Program-made: the position numbers and the translations under genes
The notes under the pieces: generated by a model
Seen by the model: only the letters and a program-made list of their open reading frames with translations
The model's database searches: none
Told to the model about the DNA's origin: nothing
In this document: piece by piece, positions 1 through 7,904 of the stretch
Numbering within the stretch: position 1 is the first letter of the stretch
Layout: each line of letters starts with the position of its first letter
Assembly: GCF_014694315.1 (NCBI RefSeq)
Contig: NZ_JAAOXD010000004.1
Location: forward strand, 581,445 to 645,444
Source: Arthrobacter ipis
GTDB taxonomy: Bacteria > Actinomycetota > Actinomycetes > Actinomycetales > Micrococcaceae
Direction of reading: 5' to 3'
DNA: 64,000 nt

Positions 1-1
1 G

Positions 2-907
2 GTAGCCGTGGCGCGCTGGCGGGGGCTGCGCGCCCTGATCGGCCTCATCGGCGCCTACTTTGTGCTGGGCAGCTTCATGCTCCCCGGCCTCGTGGAGGGC
101 AAGCCTCCGCTCCTGCTGGCCCTGGTGGGCTCGACGGTAATCATGATCGGGGTGCTGTACTTCGCGCACGGATTCTCGGCGCGGACTTCGACGGCGCTGC
201 TGGGCACCATTTTCGGGCTCGGCATCACCGCCCTGCTCGCGGCCTGGGCCACCGACGCGGCCAACCTCGCCGGCGTGGGAAGCCACGACGCCGCCACGCT
301 CGTGAACATCTCGGACAGCATTTCAATCTCCGGCATCATCCTGTGCGGCCTCATCATATCCGGGCTCGGCGTGCTGAACGACGTCACCATCACCCAGTCC
401 TCCGCGGTGTGGGAGCTGTACGAACTCGCGCCCAACACGAGTGCGCGGAAGCTGTTCTCCTCGGCCATGCGGATCGGCCGCGACCACATCGCCTCCACGG
501 TGTACACCATTGCGTTCGCCTATGCGGGTGCCGCCCTGCCCATCCTCATCATCGTGATGCTCTACAACCGTCCGCTGGGGGAGGCGCTGACCAGCGCCGA
601 GCTGTCCGAGGAGGTCATCCGCACGCTGGTCGGCTCCATCGGCCTGGTCCTGGCGATTCCGGTCACCACGCTGATCGCCGTGCTGGTGGTCAAGGCCACG
701 GGCGTCCGGTCGGCTGTATTGCCCCGCACGTCGGATGCTGATCCCCACCCGGGCGGCCATGCCGCCATAACGGCCGACGACGTCGACGACACCGGCGCGC
801 TCGCGGCCGCCGCGGCGGTGGCTGGCCGGGAACGTGCCGAAGCTGACGCGCCGGCGACCCGGCGGGGACGGCGTGCTGCCCGGCATGATTCAGTGCAGCG
901 GGACTGA
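2..907 (+). CDS. YibE/F-like family membrane protein, C-terminal part (5' end outside window)
   Basis: The reading frame is open from the first bases of the window, so the GTG at position 8 is probably internal and the true start lies upstream. The visible 300 residues contain about six hydrophobic helices (roughly residues 5-25, 35-55, 60-85, 108-128, 160-185 and 208-230 of the visible part) and a hydrophilic Ala/Arg-rich tail. The phrases SDSISISG, GLGVLNDVTITQSSAVWEL and a repeated helix pair are typical of the YibE/F-like family, whose function is not established. It ends 64 bp before dusB. Confidence 0.75.
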   Translation, partial: VAVARWRGLRALIGLIGAYFVLGSFMLPGLVEGKPPLLLALVGSTVIMIGVLYFAHGFSARTSTALLGTIFGLGITALLAAWATDAANLAGVGSHDAATLVNISDSISISGIILCGLIISGLGVLNDVTITQSSAVWELYELAPNTSARKLFSSAMRIGRDHIASTVYTIAFAYAGAALPILIIVMLYNRPLGEALTSAELSEEVIRTLVGSIGLVLAIPVTTLIAVLVVKATGVRSAVLPRTSDADPHPGGHAAITADDVDDTGALAAAAAVAGRERAEADAPATRRGRRAARHDSVQRD

Positions 908-959
908 ACGCCGCCGTCGCCGTCCCGCCCGGACTTCTGCCCGATTTGCCCGCCTTTGA

Positions 960-965
960 GACAAT
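960..965 (+). promoter_or_regulatory. -10 box of dusB (leaderless arrangement)
   Basis: GACAAT is followed by exactly 6 nt and then the GTG start of dusB. With the usual 6-7 nt between -10 box and transcription start, the mRNA would begin at the start codon. No Shine-Dalgarno sequence is present. Confidence 0.5.
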
Positions 966-971
966 GGACGG

Positions 972-2153
972 GTGACTGTTGTAGCAACGCCTCCCGCCCC
1001 CCGGCTGGAACTTCCGCCGCTGAAACTCGGCCCCATCACCGTGGACACCCCGGTGGTGCTCGCCCCCATGGCCGGAATCACCAACACCGCCTTCCGCAGG
1101 CTCTGCCGTGAATACGGCGGCGGGCTGTACGTGGCCGAGATGGTCACCTCCCGAGCCCTTGTGGAGCGGACGCCGGAATCGCTGCGCATCATCTCGCACG
1201 ACGACGACGAGAAAGTCCGGTCCGTCCAGCTCTACGGCGTGGACCCCGTCACCGTGGGTGCGGCCGTCCGCATGCTGGTGGAGGAGGACCGGGCGGACCA
1301 CATCGACCTCAACTTCGGCTGCCCCGTGCCCAAGGTCACCCGGCGCGGCGGCGGATCGGCCCTGCCGTGGAAGATCGACCTCTTCACCTCCATCGTGCAG
1401 ACCGCCGTCCGGGAAGCCTCCAAGGGCGGCATCCCGCTGACCATCAAGATGCGCAAGGGCATCGACGATGACCACCTGACGTACCTCGACGCCGGCCGGA
1501 TCGCGCGCGATTCCGGTGTTGCCGCCGTCGCCCTGCACGGCCGCACGGCGGCTCAGTTCTACTCGGGCCAGGCTGACTGGTCCGCCATCGCCCGCCTGCG
1601 CGAGGCCCTTCCGGATATTCCGGTGCTGGGCAACGGCGACATCTGGTCCGCCGAGGACGCCGTCCGGATGGTCCGCGAAACCGGAGTCGACGGCGTCGTC
1701 ATCGGCCGCGGCTGCCAGGGCCGGCCCTGGCTGTTCGGCGACCTGCAGGCGGCGTTCGAAGGCAGCGACCAGCGGCACCGTCCCGGCCTGCGCGAGGTGG
1801 CCGAGGGCGTATACCGGCACGCCGAGCTCATGGTCGAAACCTTCGGAAATGACGAATACAAGGCGCTGCGGGAGATCCGCAAGCACATGGCCTGGTACTT
1901 CAAGGGCTACGTGGTGGGCAGCGACCTGAGGACGAAACTGGCCACCGTGCCCACCCTCGAAGTGCTCCGCGAACTGCTCGACCAGCTGGACATGGACCTG
2001 CCGTATCCCGGCGTCGACTCGGAGGGGCCCCGCGGGCGCGCCGGTTCACCCAAAAAACCGGCCCTGCCCAAGGACTGGCTGCTGAGCCGCCAGCTGAACG
2101 AGGACCAGTCGCGTGACATCGCCGCGGCAGAACTGGATGTGTCCGGTGGCTGA
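972..2153 (+). CDS. dusB: tRNA-dihydrouridine synthase, DusB type
   Basis: Reduces specific uridines in the tRNA D-loop to dihydrouridine with FMN and NADPH in the cytoplasm. The 393-residue protein has the TIM-barrel Dus domain (about residues 18-330) with the FMN-binding APMAGITN near residue 31 and the catalytic cysteine C117 in NFGCPVPKV, followed by the phosphate-binding GNGDIW and IGRGCQGRPW. The C-terminal helical domain runs to about residue 370. The GTG start is chosen because a -10 box lies 6 nt before it. Its last codons overlap the next gene (dgt), as often seen for dus-dgt-dnaG runs in Actinobacteria. Confidence 0.93.
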   Translation: MTVVATPPAPRLELPPLKLGPITVDTPVVLAPMAGITNTAFRRLCREYGGGLYVAEMVTSRALVERTPESLRIISHDDDEKVRSVQLYGVDPVTVGAAVRMLVEEDRADHIDLNFGCPVPKVTRRGGGSALPWKIDLFTSIVQTAVREASKGGIPLTIKMRKGIDDDHLTYLDAGRIARDSGVAAVALHGRTAAQFYSGQADWSAIARLREALPDIPVLGNGDIWSAEDAVRMVRETGVDGVVIGRGCQGRPWLFGDLQAAFEGSDQRHRPGLREVAEGVYRHAELMVETFGNDEYKALREIRKHMAWYFKGYVVGSDLRTKLATVPTLEVLRELLDQLDMDLPYPGVDSEGPRGRAGSPKKPALPKDWLLSRQLNEDQSRDIAAAELDVSGG

Positions 2154-3450
2154 AAGCCGGCTGGCGGAAGCCCGCACCACCCCGCAGGCGCTGCCGGGCT
2201 ACGAAGCCCGCGACACCGCCCGCTGGGTGGAGGAACCGCCCAAAAGCACGTACCGCTCCGACTTCGAGCGCGACCGTGCCCGAGTGCTGCACTCCTCGGC
2301 GCTGCGCAGGCTCGGCGCCAAGACGCAGGTGGTGGCCCCGGACACCGACGACTTTGTCCGCACCCGGCTGACGCACAGCCTCGAGGTGGCGCAGGTGGGC
2401 CGGGAACTGGGCCGCGCCCTCGGCTGCGATCCCGATGTGGTGGACACCGCCTGCCTCAGCCATGACCTCGGCCATCCCCCCTTCGGGCACAACGGTGAAT
2501 CGGCCCTCAATGAGATGGCCCACGCGATCGGCGGGTTTGAGGGCAACGCCCAGACCCTGCGGCTGCTCACCCGGCTGGAGCCGAAGGTCCTCGACCCGGA
2601 GGGCAGGCCGGCCGGCCTGAACCTCACACGGGCCAGCCTTGACGCGGCCGCGAAGTACCCGTGGTCCGCCCTGGACGCCCCCGTGATCCACGGCCAGCGC
2701 ACCAGCAAGTTCGGCGCGTATGAGGACGACCTGCCCATCTTCAACTGGATCCGGGAAGGCGCCCCCGAACGGCGGTCCTGCCTCGAAGCGCAGGTCATGG
2801 ACCTCGCGGACGACATCTCGTACTCCGTGCACGACGTTGAGGACGCGATCGTGGCCGGGCACTTCCAGCTGCGGTGGATGGACAACCCGGACCACCGGGC
2901 GCGCGTGGTGGGGTACGCCAAGCAGTGGTACCTGCCGCACAACGACCCCGCCGCCATCGACGCCGCCCTGGCACGGCTGGAAGCCACCGACGTCTGGGTG
3001 CGCGAGGCGGACGGCAGCCGCAAGTCCATGGCGGCGCTGAAGGACATGACCAGCCAGCTCATCGGCCGGTTCTGCCAGAGCGCGCTGGAAACCACCCGCG
3101 CCGTCTACGGCCCGGCGAACCTGACCCGCTATAACGCCGAACTCATGGTTCCGGACGAGACCGTCCTGGAGATCGCGGTGATGAAGGGCCTGGCCACCAC
3201 GTTCGTGATGACCACGGACCACCGGCAGCCCATCTACGAGCGCCAGCGCGAGGTGCTCCACGCCCTGGTGACGGCGCTGAACGCCTCCGGTGACCGGCAC
3301 CTTGAGCCCATGTTCGCCGCCGACTGGCGCGAAGCTGCCGACGACGGCGCCCGGCTCCGGGTGGTCATCGACCAGGTCGCATCCCTGACGGACGGCTCGG
3401 CGCTGGCCATGTACGAACGGCTCGTCGGCAGCCTGCCGTCCCTGTGGTGA
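2113..3450 (+). CDS. dgt: deoxyguanosinetriphosphate triphosphohydrolase-like protein
   Basis: HD-domain dNTPase family: hydrolyses dNTPs to nucleoside plus triphosphate, thereby controlling the dNTP pool. The metal ligands are visible as H88 in RTRLTHSLEV, H117-D118 in SHDLGHPPFGH and a later D in QVMDLADDISYS. The 445-residue length matches the bacterial dGTPase-like group. Start: GTG 2113 has AGGA 8 nt upstream, but ATG 2137 and GTG 2146 are alternatives; all overlap the end of dusB, which suggests translational coupling. dnaG follows after 73 bp, which fits a replication-linked role. The natural substrate range is inferred from the family. Confidence 0.9.
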   Translation: MTSPRQNWMCPVAESRLAEARTTPQALPGYEARDTARWVEEPPKSTYRSDFERDRARVLHSSALRRLGAKTQVVAPDTDDFVRTRLTHSLEVAQVGRELGRALGCDPDVVDTACLSHDLGHPPFGHNGESALNEMAHAIGGFEGNAQTLRLLTRLEPKVLDPEGRPAGLNLTRASLDAAAKYPWSALDAPVIHGQRTSKFGAYEDDLPIFNWIREGAPERRSCLEAQVMDLADDISYSVHDVEDAIVAGHFQLRWMDNPDHRARVVGYAKQWYLPHNDPAAIDAALARLEATDVWVREADGSRKSMAALKDMTSQLIGRFCQSALETTRAVYGPANLTRYNAELMVPDETVLEIAVMKGLATTFVMTTDHRQPIYERQREVLHALVTALNASGDRHLEPMFAADWREAADDGARLRVVIDQVASLTDGSALAMYERLVGSLPSLW

Positions 3451-3511
3451 GATTGGACGCACCAGTCCACATACGCTCCATGAGCGCTGCCCGTGGCAGT
3501 GCCCCAGAGAC

Positions 3512-3517
3512 TAGGAT
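3512..3517 (+). promoter_or_regulatory. -10 box of dnaG (leaderless arrangement)
   Basis: TAGGAT is followed by 6 nt and then the GTG of dnaG, the same layout as before dusB. Confidence 0.55.
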
Positions 3518-3523
3518 TGCTTC

Positions 3524-5389
3524 GTGGCTGGGCTGATTAAACGGGAAGACATCGATGAAGTCCGCCAGCGCACGGACATCAAGGAAGTCGTCGACGGCTA
3601 CGTCACACTCAAGGGCGCCGGCCTCGGCTCCTACAAGGGCCTGTGCCCTTTCCACGACGAGCGCTCGCCGTCGTTCACCGTCCGCCCGCAGGTGGGCCGC
3701 TACCACTGCTTCGGCTGCGGCGAGGACGGCGACGTCATCTCCTTCGTGCAGAAGCTGGACCACACCTCCTTCCACGAGGCCGTGGAGAAGCTGGCCGCGC
3801 GGATCGGGTACGAGCTCCGCTACGAGGACGGCGGCACCGGTCCCAGCCGCGAGGAAGTCGGCAAGCGCCAGCGGCTCCTCGACGCCCACAAGATCGCCGA
3901 CGAGTTCTTCCGCGCCCAGCTGCTGACAGCCGGTGCCGCCGAGGGCCGGAAGTTCCTGCAGCAGCGCGGCTTCGACCGGGCCGCAGCCGACCACTTCGGC
4001 GTCGGCTACGCACCCCAGGGATGGGACGCGCTGCTCAAGCACCTGCGCGGCCGGGGCTTCACCGATCCGGAGCTGAAGCTCACCGGGATGTTCTCCGAAG
4101 GCAACAGGGGCATCTACGACCGCTTCCGGGGCCGCCTGATCTGGCCCATCCGGGACATCGCCGGCGACACCATCGGTTTCGGCGCCCGCAAGCTCTACGA
4201 GGACGACCAGGGCCCCAAGTACCTCAACACCCCGGAAACCACGCTCTACAAGAAGTCCCAGGTGCTGTACGGGATCGACCTTGCCAAGCGGAACATCGCC
4301 AAGGACCGGCAGCTGGTGGTGGTGGAGGGCTACACCGACGTCATGGCCTGCCACCTGGCGGGAATCCCGACGGCGGTGGCCACCTGCGGTACGGCGTTCG
4401 CCGCCGACCACATCAAGGTTGCCCGCCGCCTGCTGTCCGACGACGGCACCGGGGGAGAGGTCATCTTCACCTTCGACGGCGACGCGGCCGGCCAGAAGGC
4501 GGCCCTCCGGGCCTTTGAAGAGGACCAGCGCTTCGTCGCCCAGACCTATGTGGCCGTCGAACCCACCGGGGCCGACCCCTGCGACCTGCGCCAGACGAGG
4601 GGTGACGCCGCCGTCCGCGACCTGATCGCGTCCCGGCGGCCGCTTTTCGAATTCGCCATCCGCGCCACCCTGCGGAAGCACAACCTGGACACCGTGGAGG
4701 GGCGGGTCGCCGCGCTGCGTGAGTCCGCCCCCGTGGTGGCGCAGATCCGCGACGCCGGGCTCCGGCCTGGCTATGCCCGGGAACTGGCCGGGTGGCTGGG
4801 AATGCCCATTGAGGACGTCTCCAGGGCTGTGGGTGCCGCCGCGAAACGGGGCAGCGATCCGGAAGCTCCCGGCGTAGCGGCGCTTCCGCCGTCGGGCGTC
4901 CTTCCATCCTTCCACCGTCCCGACCCCCGGGACCCGGTGGCGTCCATGGAGCGGCAGGCCCTTGAGGTGGCACTGCAGGAACCGGCGATGCTGGGTGGTG
5001 CGGCCTGGGAGCGGTTCGCGAGCGCCAGGTTCGCCACGCCCGCCTACCAGGCCATCCACGACGCCATCCGAGCCACGGCTCCGGGCTTCTCCGGCGACGC
5101 CGTGCAGTGGGTGGAAGCGTTGCGCCAGGAGGTTCCCGAGCCGCTGCAGCCGCTGGTTTCTGAGCTCGCCGTGGTGCCGCTGCCGGCTAATACAGCCGAA
5201 GCGGTGCAGAAGTACTGCCGGGACATCCTCGCCAGGCTGTCCGAGCTGCAGATCACCCGCGTTAAGGCGGACAAGCTGGGGCAGTTGCAGCGGCTCGATT
5301 CCACTGCCCACCCCGAGGAGTTCCAGCAGCTGAACCGCGAACTCATGATGCTCGAAATGGAGCGCCGGTCGCTCCGCTCCGATGCCTAG
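3524..5389 (+). CDS. dnaG: DNA primase
   Basis: Synthesises RNA primers at the replication fork and interacts with DnaB helicase. The 621-residue protein shows the N-terminal zinc finger (C41, H44 in CPFHDE and C62, C65 in CFGCGE), the primase core, and the Toprim catalytic residues E268 in VVVEGYTDV and D318/D320 in FDGDAAG. The last ~150 residues form the helicase-binding domain. Start GTG 3524 is set by the adjacent -10 box and gives the canonical N-terminus MAGLIKREDI. It ends 66 bp before a tRNA gene. Confidence 0.96.
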   Translation: MAGLIKREDIDEVRQRTDIKEVVDGYVTLKGAGLGSYKGLCPFHDERSPSFTVRPQVGRYHCFGCGEDGDVISFVQKLDHTSFHEAVEKLAARIGYELRYEDGGTGPSREEVGKRQRLLDAHKIADEFFRAQLLTAGAAEGRKFLQQRGFDRAAADHFGVGYAPQGWDALLKHLRGRGFTDPELKLTGMFSEGNRGIYDRFRGRLIWPIRDIAGDTIGFGARKLYEDDQGPKYLNTPETTLYKKSQVLYGIDLAKRNIAKDRQLVVVEGYTDVMACHLAGIPTAVATCGTAFAADHIKVARRLLSDDGTGGEVIFTFDGDAAGQKAALRAFEEDQRFVAQTYVAVEPTGADPCDLRQTRGDAAVRDLIASRRPLFEFAIRATLRKHNLDTVEGRVAALRESAPVVAQIRDAGLRPGYARELAGWLGMPIEDVSRAVGAAAKRGSDPEAPGVAALPPSGVLPSFHRPDPRDPVASMERQALEVALQEPAMLGGAAWERFASARFATPAYQAIHDAIRATAPGFSGDAVQWVEALRQEVPEPLQPLVSELAVVPLPANTAEAVQKYCRDILARLSELQITRVKADKLGQLQRLDSTAHPEEFQQLNRELMMLEMERRSLRSDA

Positions 5390-5435
5390 GTGGAGAGCAA
5401 AAGACGCCGATTTCGTTTCCGGGCAGGGTGTTTGC

Positions 5436-5441
5436 TAGGCT
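5436..5441 (+). promoter_or_regulatory. -10 box of first tRNA-Asn gene
   Basis: TAGGCT lies 14 nt before the tRNA, implying a ~7-8 nt 5' leader. The upstream stretch GCCGATTTC (about 5407-5415) and TTTGCTA are shared with the second tRNA-Asn copy, so the promoter was duplicated with the gene. Confidence 0.5.
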
Positions 5442-5455
5442 AGTACCCGCTTCAT

Positions 5456-5528
5456 TCCTCCTTAGCTCAATTGGCAGAGCATTCGACTGTTAATCGAAGG
5501 GTTGCTGGTTCAAGTCCAGCAGGAGGAG
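5456..5528 (+). tRNA. tRNA-Asn (anticodon GTT), copy 1
   Basis: A 73-nt cloverleaf: acceptor TCCTCCT pairs with AGGAGGA with discriminator G, D-arm GCTC/GAGC, anticodon loop CTGTTAA with anticodon GTT, T-stem GCTGG/CCAGC around TTCAAGT. No CCA is encoded. An intrinsic terminator follows at once. Confidence 0.96.
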
Positions 5529-5534
5529 CGCGCA

Positions 5535-5569
5535 GTCCCCGTTCCGGGTTCCGGAACGGGGACTTTTTT
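5535..5569 (+). terminator. Rho-independent terminator after tRNA-Asn copy 1
   Basis: Perfect 13-bp stem (5535-5547 with 5551-5563), 3-nt loop GTT, followed by six T residues. Confidence 0.9.
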
Positions 5570-5653
5570 ATACCCGGGAGGGGTATTAGTGCCCAGTGTT
5601 GGCGCCGATTTCACATTGCGGCAGAACGTTTGCTAATGTCATACCTGCTTCAT

Positions 5654-5726
5654 TCCTCCTTAGCTCAATTGGCAGAGCATTCGACTGTTAATCGAAGGGT
5701 TGCTGGTTCAAGTCCAGCAGGAGGAG
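5654..5726 (+). tRNA. tRNA-Asn (anticodon GTT), copy 2
   Basis: Base-for-base identical to the copy at 5456-5528, including 7 nt of 5' flank. It has its own -10 box (TAATGT at 5634-5639) and its own terminator, so it is an independent transcription unit and not part of a polycistronic tRNA. Confidence 0.96.
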
Positions 5727-5732
5727 CGCACA

Positions 5733-5771
5733 GTCCCGCGGTTGGCCCAGAGCCGGCCGCGGGACTTTTTT
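5733..5771 (+). terminator. Rho-independent terminator after tRNA-Asn copy 2
   Basis: 9-bp stem GTCCCGCGG/CCGCGGGAC (5733-5741 with 5757-5765) followed by six T residues. The sequence differs from the first copy's terminator although the tRNAs are identical. Confidence 0.88.
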
Positions 5772-5788
5772 GTGTCGTCAGTGCGGCG

Positions 5789-6196
5789 TCAGACGAAATC
5801 CATCTCCACCTGGAGGAAGCGCTCTGCCTCGGCTATGGCGGCTTCAAACGCTTCCCGCTCTGTGGGGGACTTCCGCGGCTCCCGGGGGTGCCACTCGTGG
5901 GGCGAGGAGTGCACGCGCGTGAAGCCGCCGTCGGGCGGGGCATAGAAGATGCCGAACCGCTGGACCGGCCATTCGGGAGACGTTTCGGGTGCCACCAGCA
6001 GGGCGGCATTGAAAGCCGGATTGAACCACTGGGCTATGGGCCGGCGCCGGTCCTCGGTGAAAAGTCCCGCCGCATAGAGCGCTGCCGACTGCGCACTGGT
6101 CTGGGTGCACAGCCGGTCCCACCACAACGGCAGAATGCCGGAGTCGCACCGCTGCCACGTGGCCGGAAGCGGGGGATGATCCTGCCAGTGGGGCAC
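5789..6196 (-). CDS. hypothetical protein (135 aa)
   Basis: I do not recognise a family. The protein is soluble and rich in aromatic residues and proline (PLWWDRL, PEWPVQRFGIFYAPPDGGF), with an acidic helical C-terminus (about residues 108-135). There is no signal peptide or membrane segment. That it is a real gene is supported by a -10 hexamer TAAAGT (6203-6208, minus strand) exactly 6 nt before the GTG start, as in other genes here. It stands alone, converging on the second tRNA-Asn terminator. Confidence 0.6.
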   Translation of the reverse strand: MPHWQDHPPLPATWQRCDSGILPLWWDRLCTQTSAQSAALYAAGLFTEDRRRPIAQWFNPAFNAALLVAPETSPEWPVQRFGIFYAPPDGGFTRVHSSPHEWHPREPRKSPTEREAFEAAIAEAERFLQVEMDFV

Positions 6197-6202
6197 GTAA
6201 CA

Positions 6203-6208
6203 ACTTTA
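6203..6208 (-). promoter_or_regulatory. -10 box of the 135-aa hypothetical gene
   Basis: On the minus strand TAAAGT, then TGTTAC, then the GTG start: the 6-nt leaderless spacing. Confidence 0.4.
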
Positions 6209-6293
6209 TCGCGCAGCTACCCCAGCGAACAGATGGTCTGACGTCGATCGCCCCCGGTCCGGACGTACGGCGCGGCTTTGGGGAAGGGGCGGG

Positions 6294-6473
6294 TCAGGGC
6301 CGGTTCCACGGTCCTGGATTGACGCGGTACAGCAGGGCAGAACCGACGACGGCGCCCACCAGGATGCCCAGCGCCGCGTTGCCCATCATCCTGCCCGCGA
6401 AGAAGCCGGCCACGGCGCCGAGGATGGCGCCGAGGAACAGCCCTCGGCCGTTGCGGTGGGGTTTGCGGGTCAT
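6294..6473 (-). CDS. small glycine-zipper membrane protein (59 aa)
   Basis: A short frame of 59 codons, starting at ATG 6473 and ending at TGA 6294-6296. After a basic N-terminus (MTRKPHRNGRG) it has two hydrophobic helices with GxxxG spacing (FLGAILGAVAGFFAGRMMG and AALGILVGAVVGSALLY), typical of small glycine-zipper inner-membrane proteins. On the minus strand TAGGCT lies 6 nt before the ATG (6480-6485), the strongest sign that it is expressed. It lies 33 bp after the end of the Bcr/CflA-type gene on the same strand. Function unknown. Confidence 0.65.
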   Translation of the reverse strand: MTRKPHRNGRGLFLGAILGAVAGFFAGRMMGNAALGILVGAVVGSALLYRVNPGPWNRP

Positions 6474-6479
6474 GGTGCC

Positions 6480-6485
6480 AGCCTA
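6480..6485 (-). promoter_or_regulatory. -10 box of the 59-aa membrane protein gene
   Basis: Minus-strand TAGGCT followed by GGCACC and ATG: a consensus -10 box at the leaderless distance. Confidence 0.5.
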
Positions 6486-6506
6486 CCCGGCGTGCATCAG
6501 GGGAAC

Positions 6507-7727
6507 TTAGTGGATGGAAGGCACCGTCCGGGGCCGGACCACAAGCCACAGGGCGGCTGCTGCGAGGAAGATGCAACAGGCCTGGACGGCGCCCATGGGC
6601 GTGGCGGAATTACCGCCCAGCCATCCGACGACGGGGGAGATGATGCCGGCCATCATGAAGGTGGACGCCCCGAGCAGGGACGCGGCCGTGCCGGCCTGCG
6701 CGCCGTGGCTGGCCAGTGCCAGGACCTGCACGCAGGGGAAGGTGAACCCGGTGCCCAGGATGTAGAACCACAGCGGAACCATGACGCCCCAGAGCCCGAA
6801 CCCCAGCTGGTCGAACACGACGATCAGCACGGCCATCAGGAACATCCAGGCCGTGGAGCAGGCCAGGATCCACTGCGGCGGGACCCGCTTTATCAACCGG
6901 GAACTTGTCTGCACCCCGGCGACGATGCCCAGCGAGTTGACGCCGAAGAGGAGGCCGTACTGCTGGGGGGAGAACCCGAAGACGTCCTGGAACAGGAAAG
7001 GGGAGGCCGAGAGGTAGGTGAACAGTCCACCGAAGTTCATCCCGCCCAGCATCAGCAGCCCCACGAAGATCCGGTCGGAGAAGAGGACACCGTACCGCTG
7101 CCGGGCCGTCAGGCCGGATAGACCCCGTTTCTCCCGCGGCAGTGTCTCCCGGACAAGCACGATGGCGGCAAGGATCACCGCGGTGCCGTAGCAGGCCAGG
7201 AACACGAAGATGCCCGGCCACGGCATGACGAGGAGCAGCTGGGATCCAATGACGGGCGCCAGGATGGGGGCGAGCCCGTTGACCAGCGCCATCCGGGAGA
7301 ACATCCGGACCATGGCGTAGCCGCTGAACAGGTCGCGGACCATGGCCATCGCCACCACGCCGCCGCCGGCGGCGCCGATGCCCATGAGGACGCGGAACAC
7401 GCCAAGGGTCGCGATGTCGGTGGAGAGCGCCGCGCCGAGTGAGGCAGCGATGTGCAGGGCCGTGGCCAGGATCAGCGGGAGTCTGCGCCCGAACTTGTCG
7501 CTGAAAGGTCCCACCACCAGCTGCCCCAGGGCAAAGCCGACAGTGGTGCCGGTCAAGGTCAGCTGGACGGCTGCTTCCGAGACGTTGAGGCTCGCTTCCA
7601 GGGCGGGGAAGGCGGGCAGGTAGAGGTCCACGGTGAACGGCCCCAGGGCGGTGAGCGCGCCGAGTAGAAGGATGTACAGGAATTTCTGCCGGCGGCTGAG
7701 CGCATCGCCCGGGTTGGTGGTGGTCAC
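6507..7727 (-). CDS. MFS transporter, Bcr/CflA-type drug exporter
   Basis: A 406-residue, 12-helix major facilitator. The family signature between helices 2 and 3 is GPFSDKFGRRLPL, and FTVDLYLPAFP in helix 1 is characteristic of the Bcr/CflA (bicyclomycin/chloramphenicol) exporter branch. It would export a small toxic compound by proton antiport in the cytoplasmic membrane; the substrate cannot be read from sequence. The GTG start lies 8 nt after a TAGGAT (7736-7741, minus), so a leaderless or very short-leader transcript is possible. It is divergent from the Holin-X-like gene. Confidence 0.88.
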   Translation of the reverse strand: MTTTNPGDALSRRQKFLYILLLGALTALGPFTVDLYLPAFPALEASLNVSEAAVQLTLTGTTVGFALGQLVVGPFSDKFGRRLPLILATALHIAASLGAALSTDIATLGVFRVLMGIGAAGGGVVAMAMVRDLFSGYAMVRMFSRMALVNGLAPILAPVIGSQLLLVMPWPGIFVFLACYGTAVILAAIVLVRETLPREKRGLSGLTARQRYGVLFSDRIFVGLLMLGGMNFGGLFTYLSASPFLFQDVFGFSPQQYGLLFGVNSLGIVAGVQTSSRLIKRVPPQWILACSTAWMFLMAVLIVVFDQLGFGLWGVMVPLWFYILGTGFTFPCVQVLALASHGAQAGTAASLLGASTFMMAGIISPVVGWLGGNSATPMGAVQACCIFLAAAALWLVVRPRTVPSIH

Positions 7728-7799
7728 AGAGAACCATCCTAGGGCTGACAGATCAGACTTTTACAGCGTTGGAGGGCTCGCCGGGGCTAATTCCAGAAG

Positions 7800-7816
7800 T
7801 TCAGGCTGACCCTGAA
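7800..7816. promoter_or_regulatory. inverted repeat in divergent promoter region
   Basis: TTCAGG-N5-CCTGAA is a perfect inverted repeat, followed one base later by GATAGT, a plausible -10 box for the rightward gene at 7905. The position suits a repressor operator overlapping the promoter. No regulator gene is adjacent. Confidence 0.35.
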
Positions 7817-7904
7817 TGATAGTTTTGTCAGCGGGGGAGCGCGGACGCACCGGAAACCCCCCGAAACAGCGAAAAATCGACGACGGACCAGTAAGGCGGA
7901 ACCT

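Noticed and set aside
690..1886. Open frame on the minus strand opposite dusB
   Set aside because: Antisense shadow of a well-conserved gene, with no domain-like sequence and no promoter or ribosome-binding site.
3365..5311. Long open frame on the minus strand opposite dnaG
   Set aside because: Low-complexity Gly/Val/Arg-rich translation typical of antisense frames in GC-rich genes; dnaG on the plus strand has all catalytic motifs.
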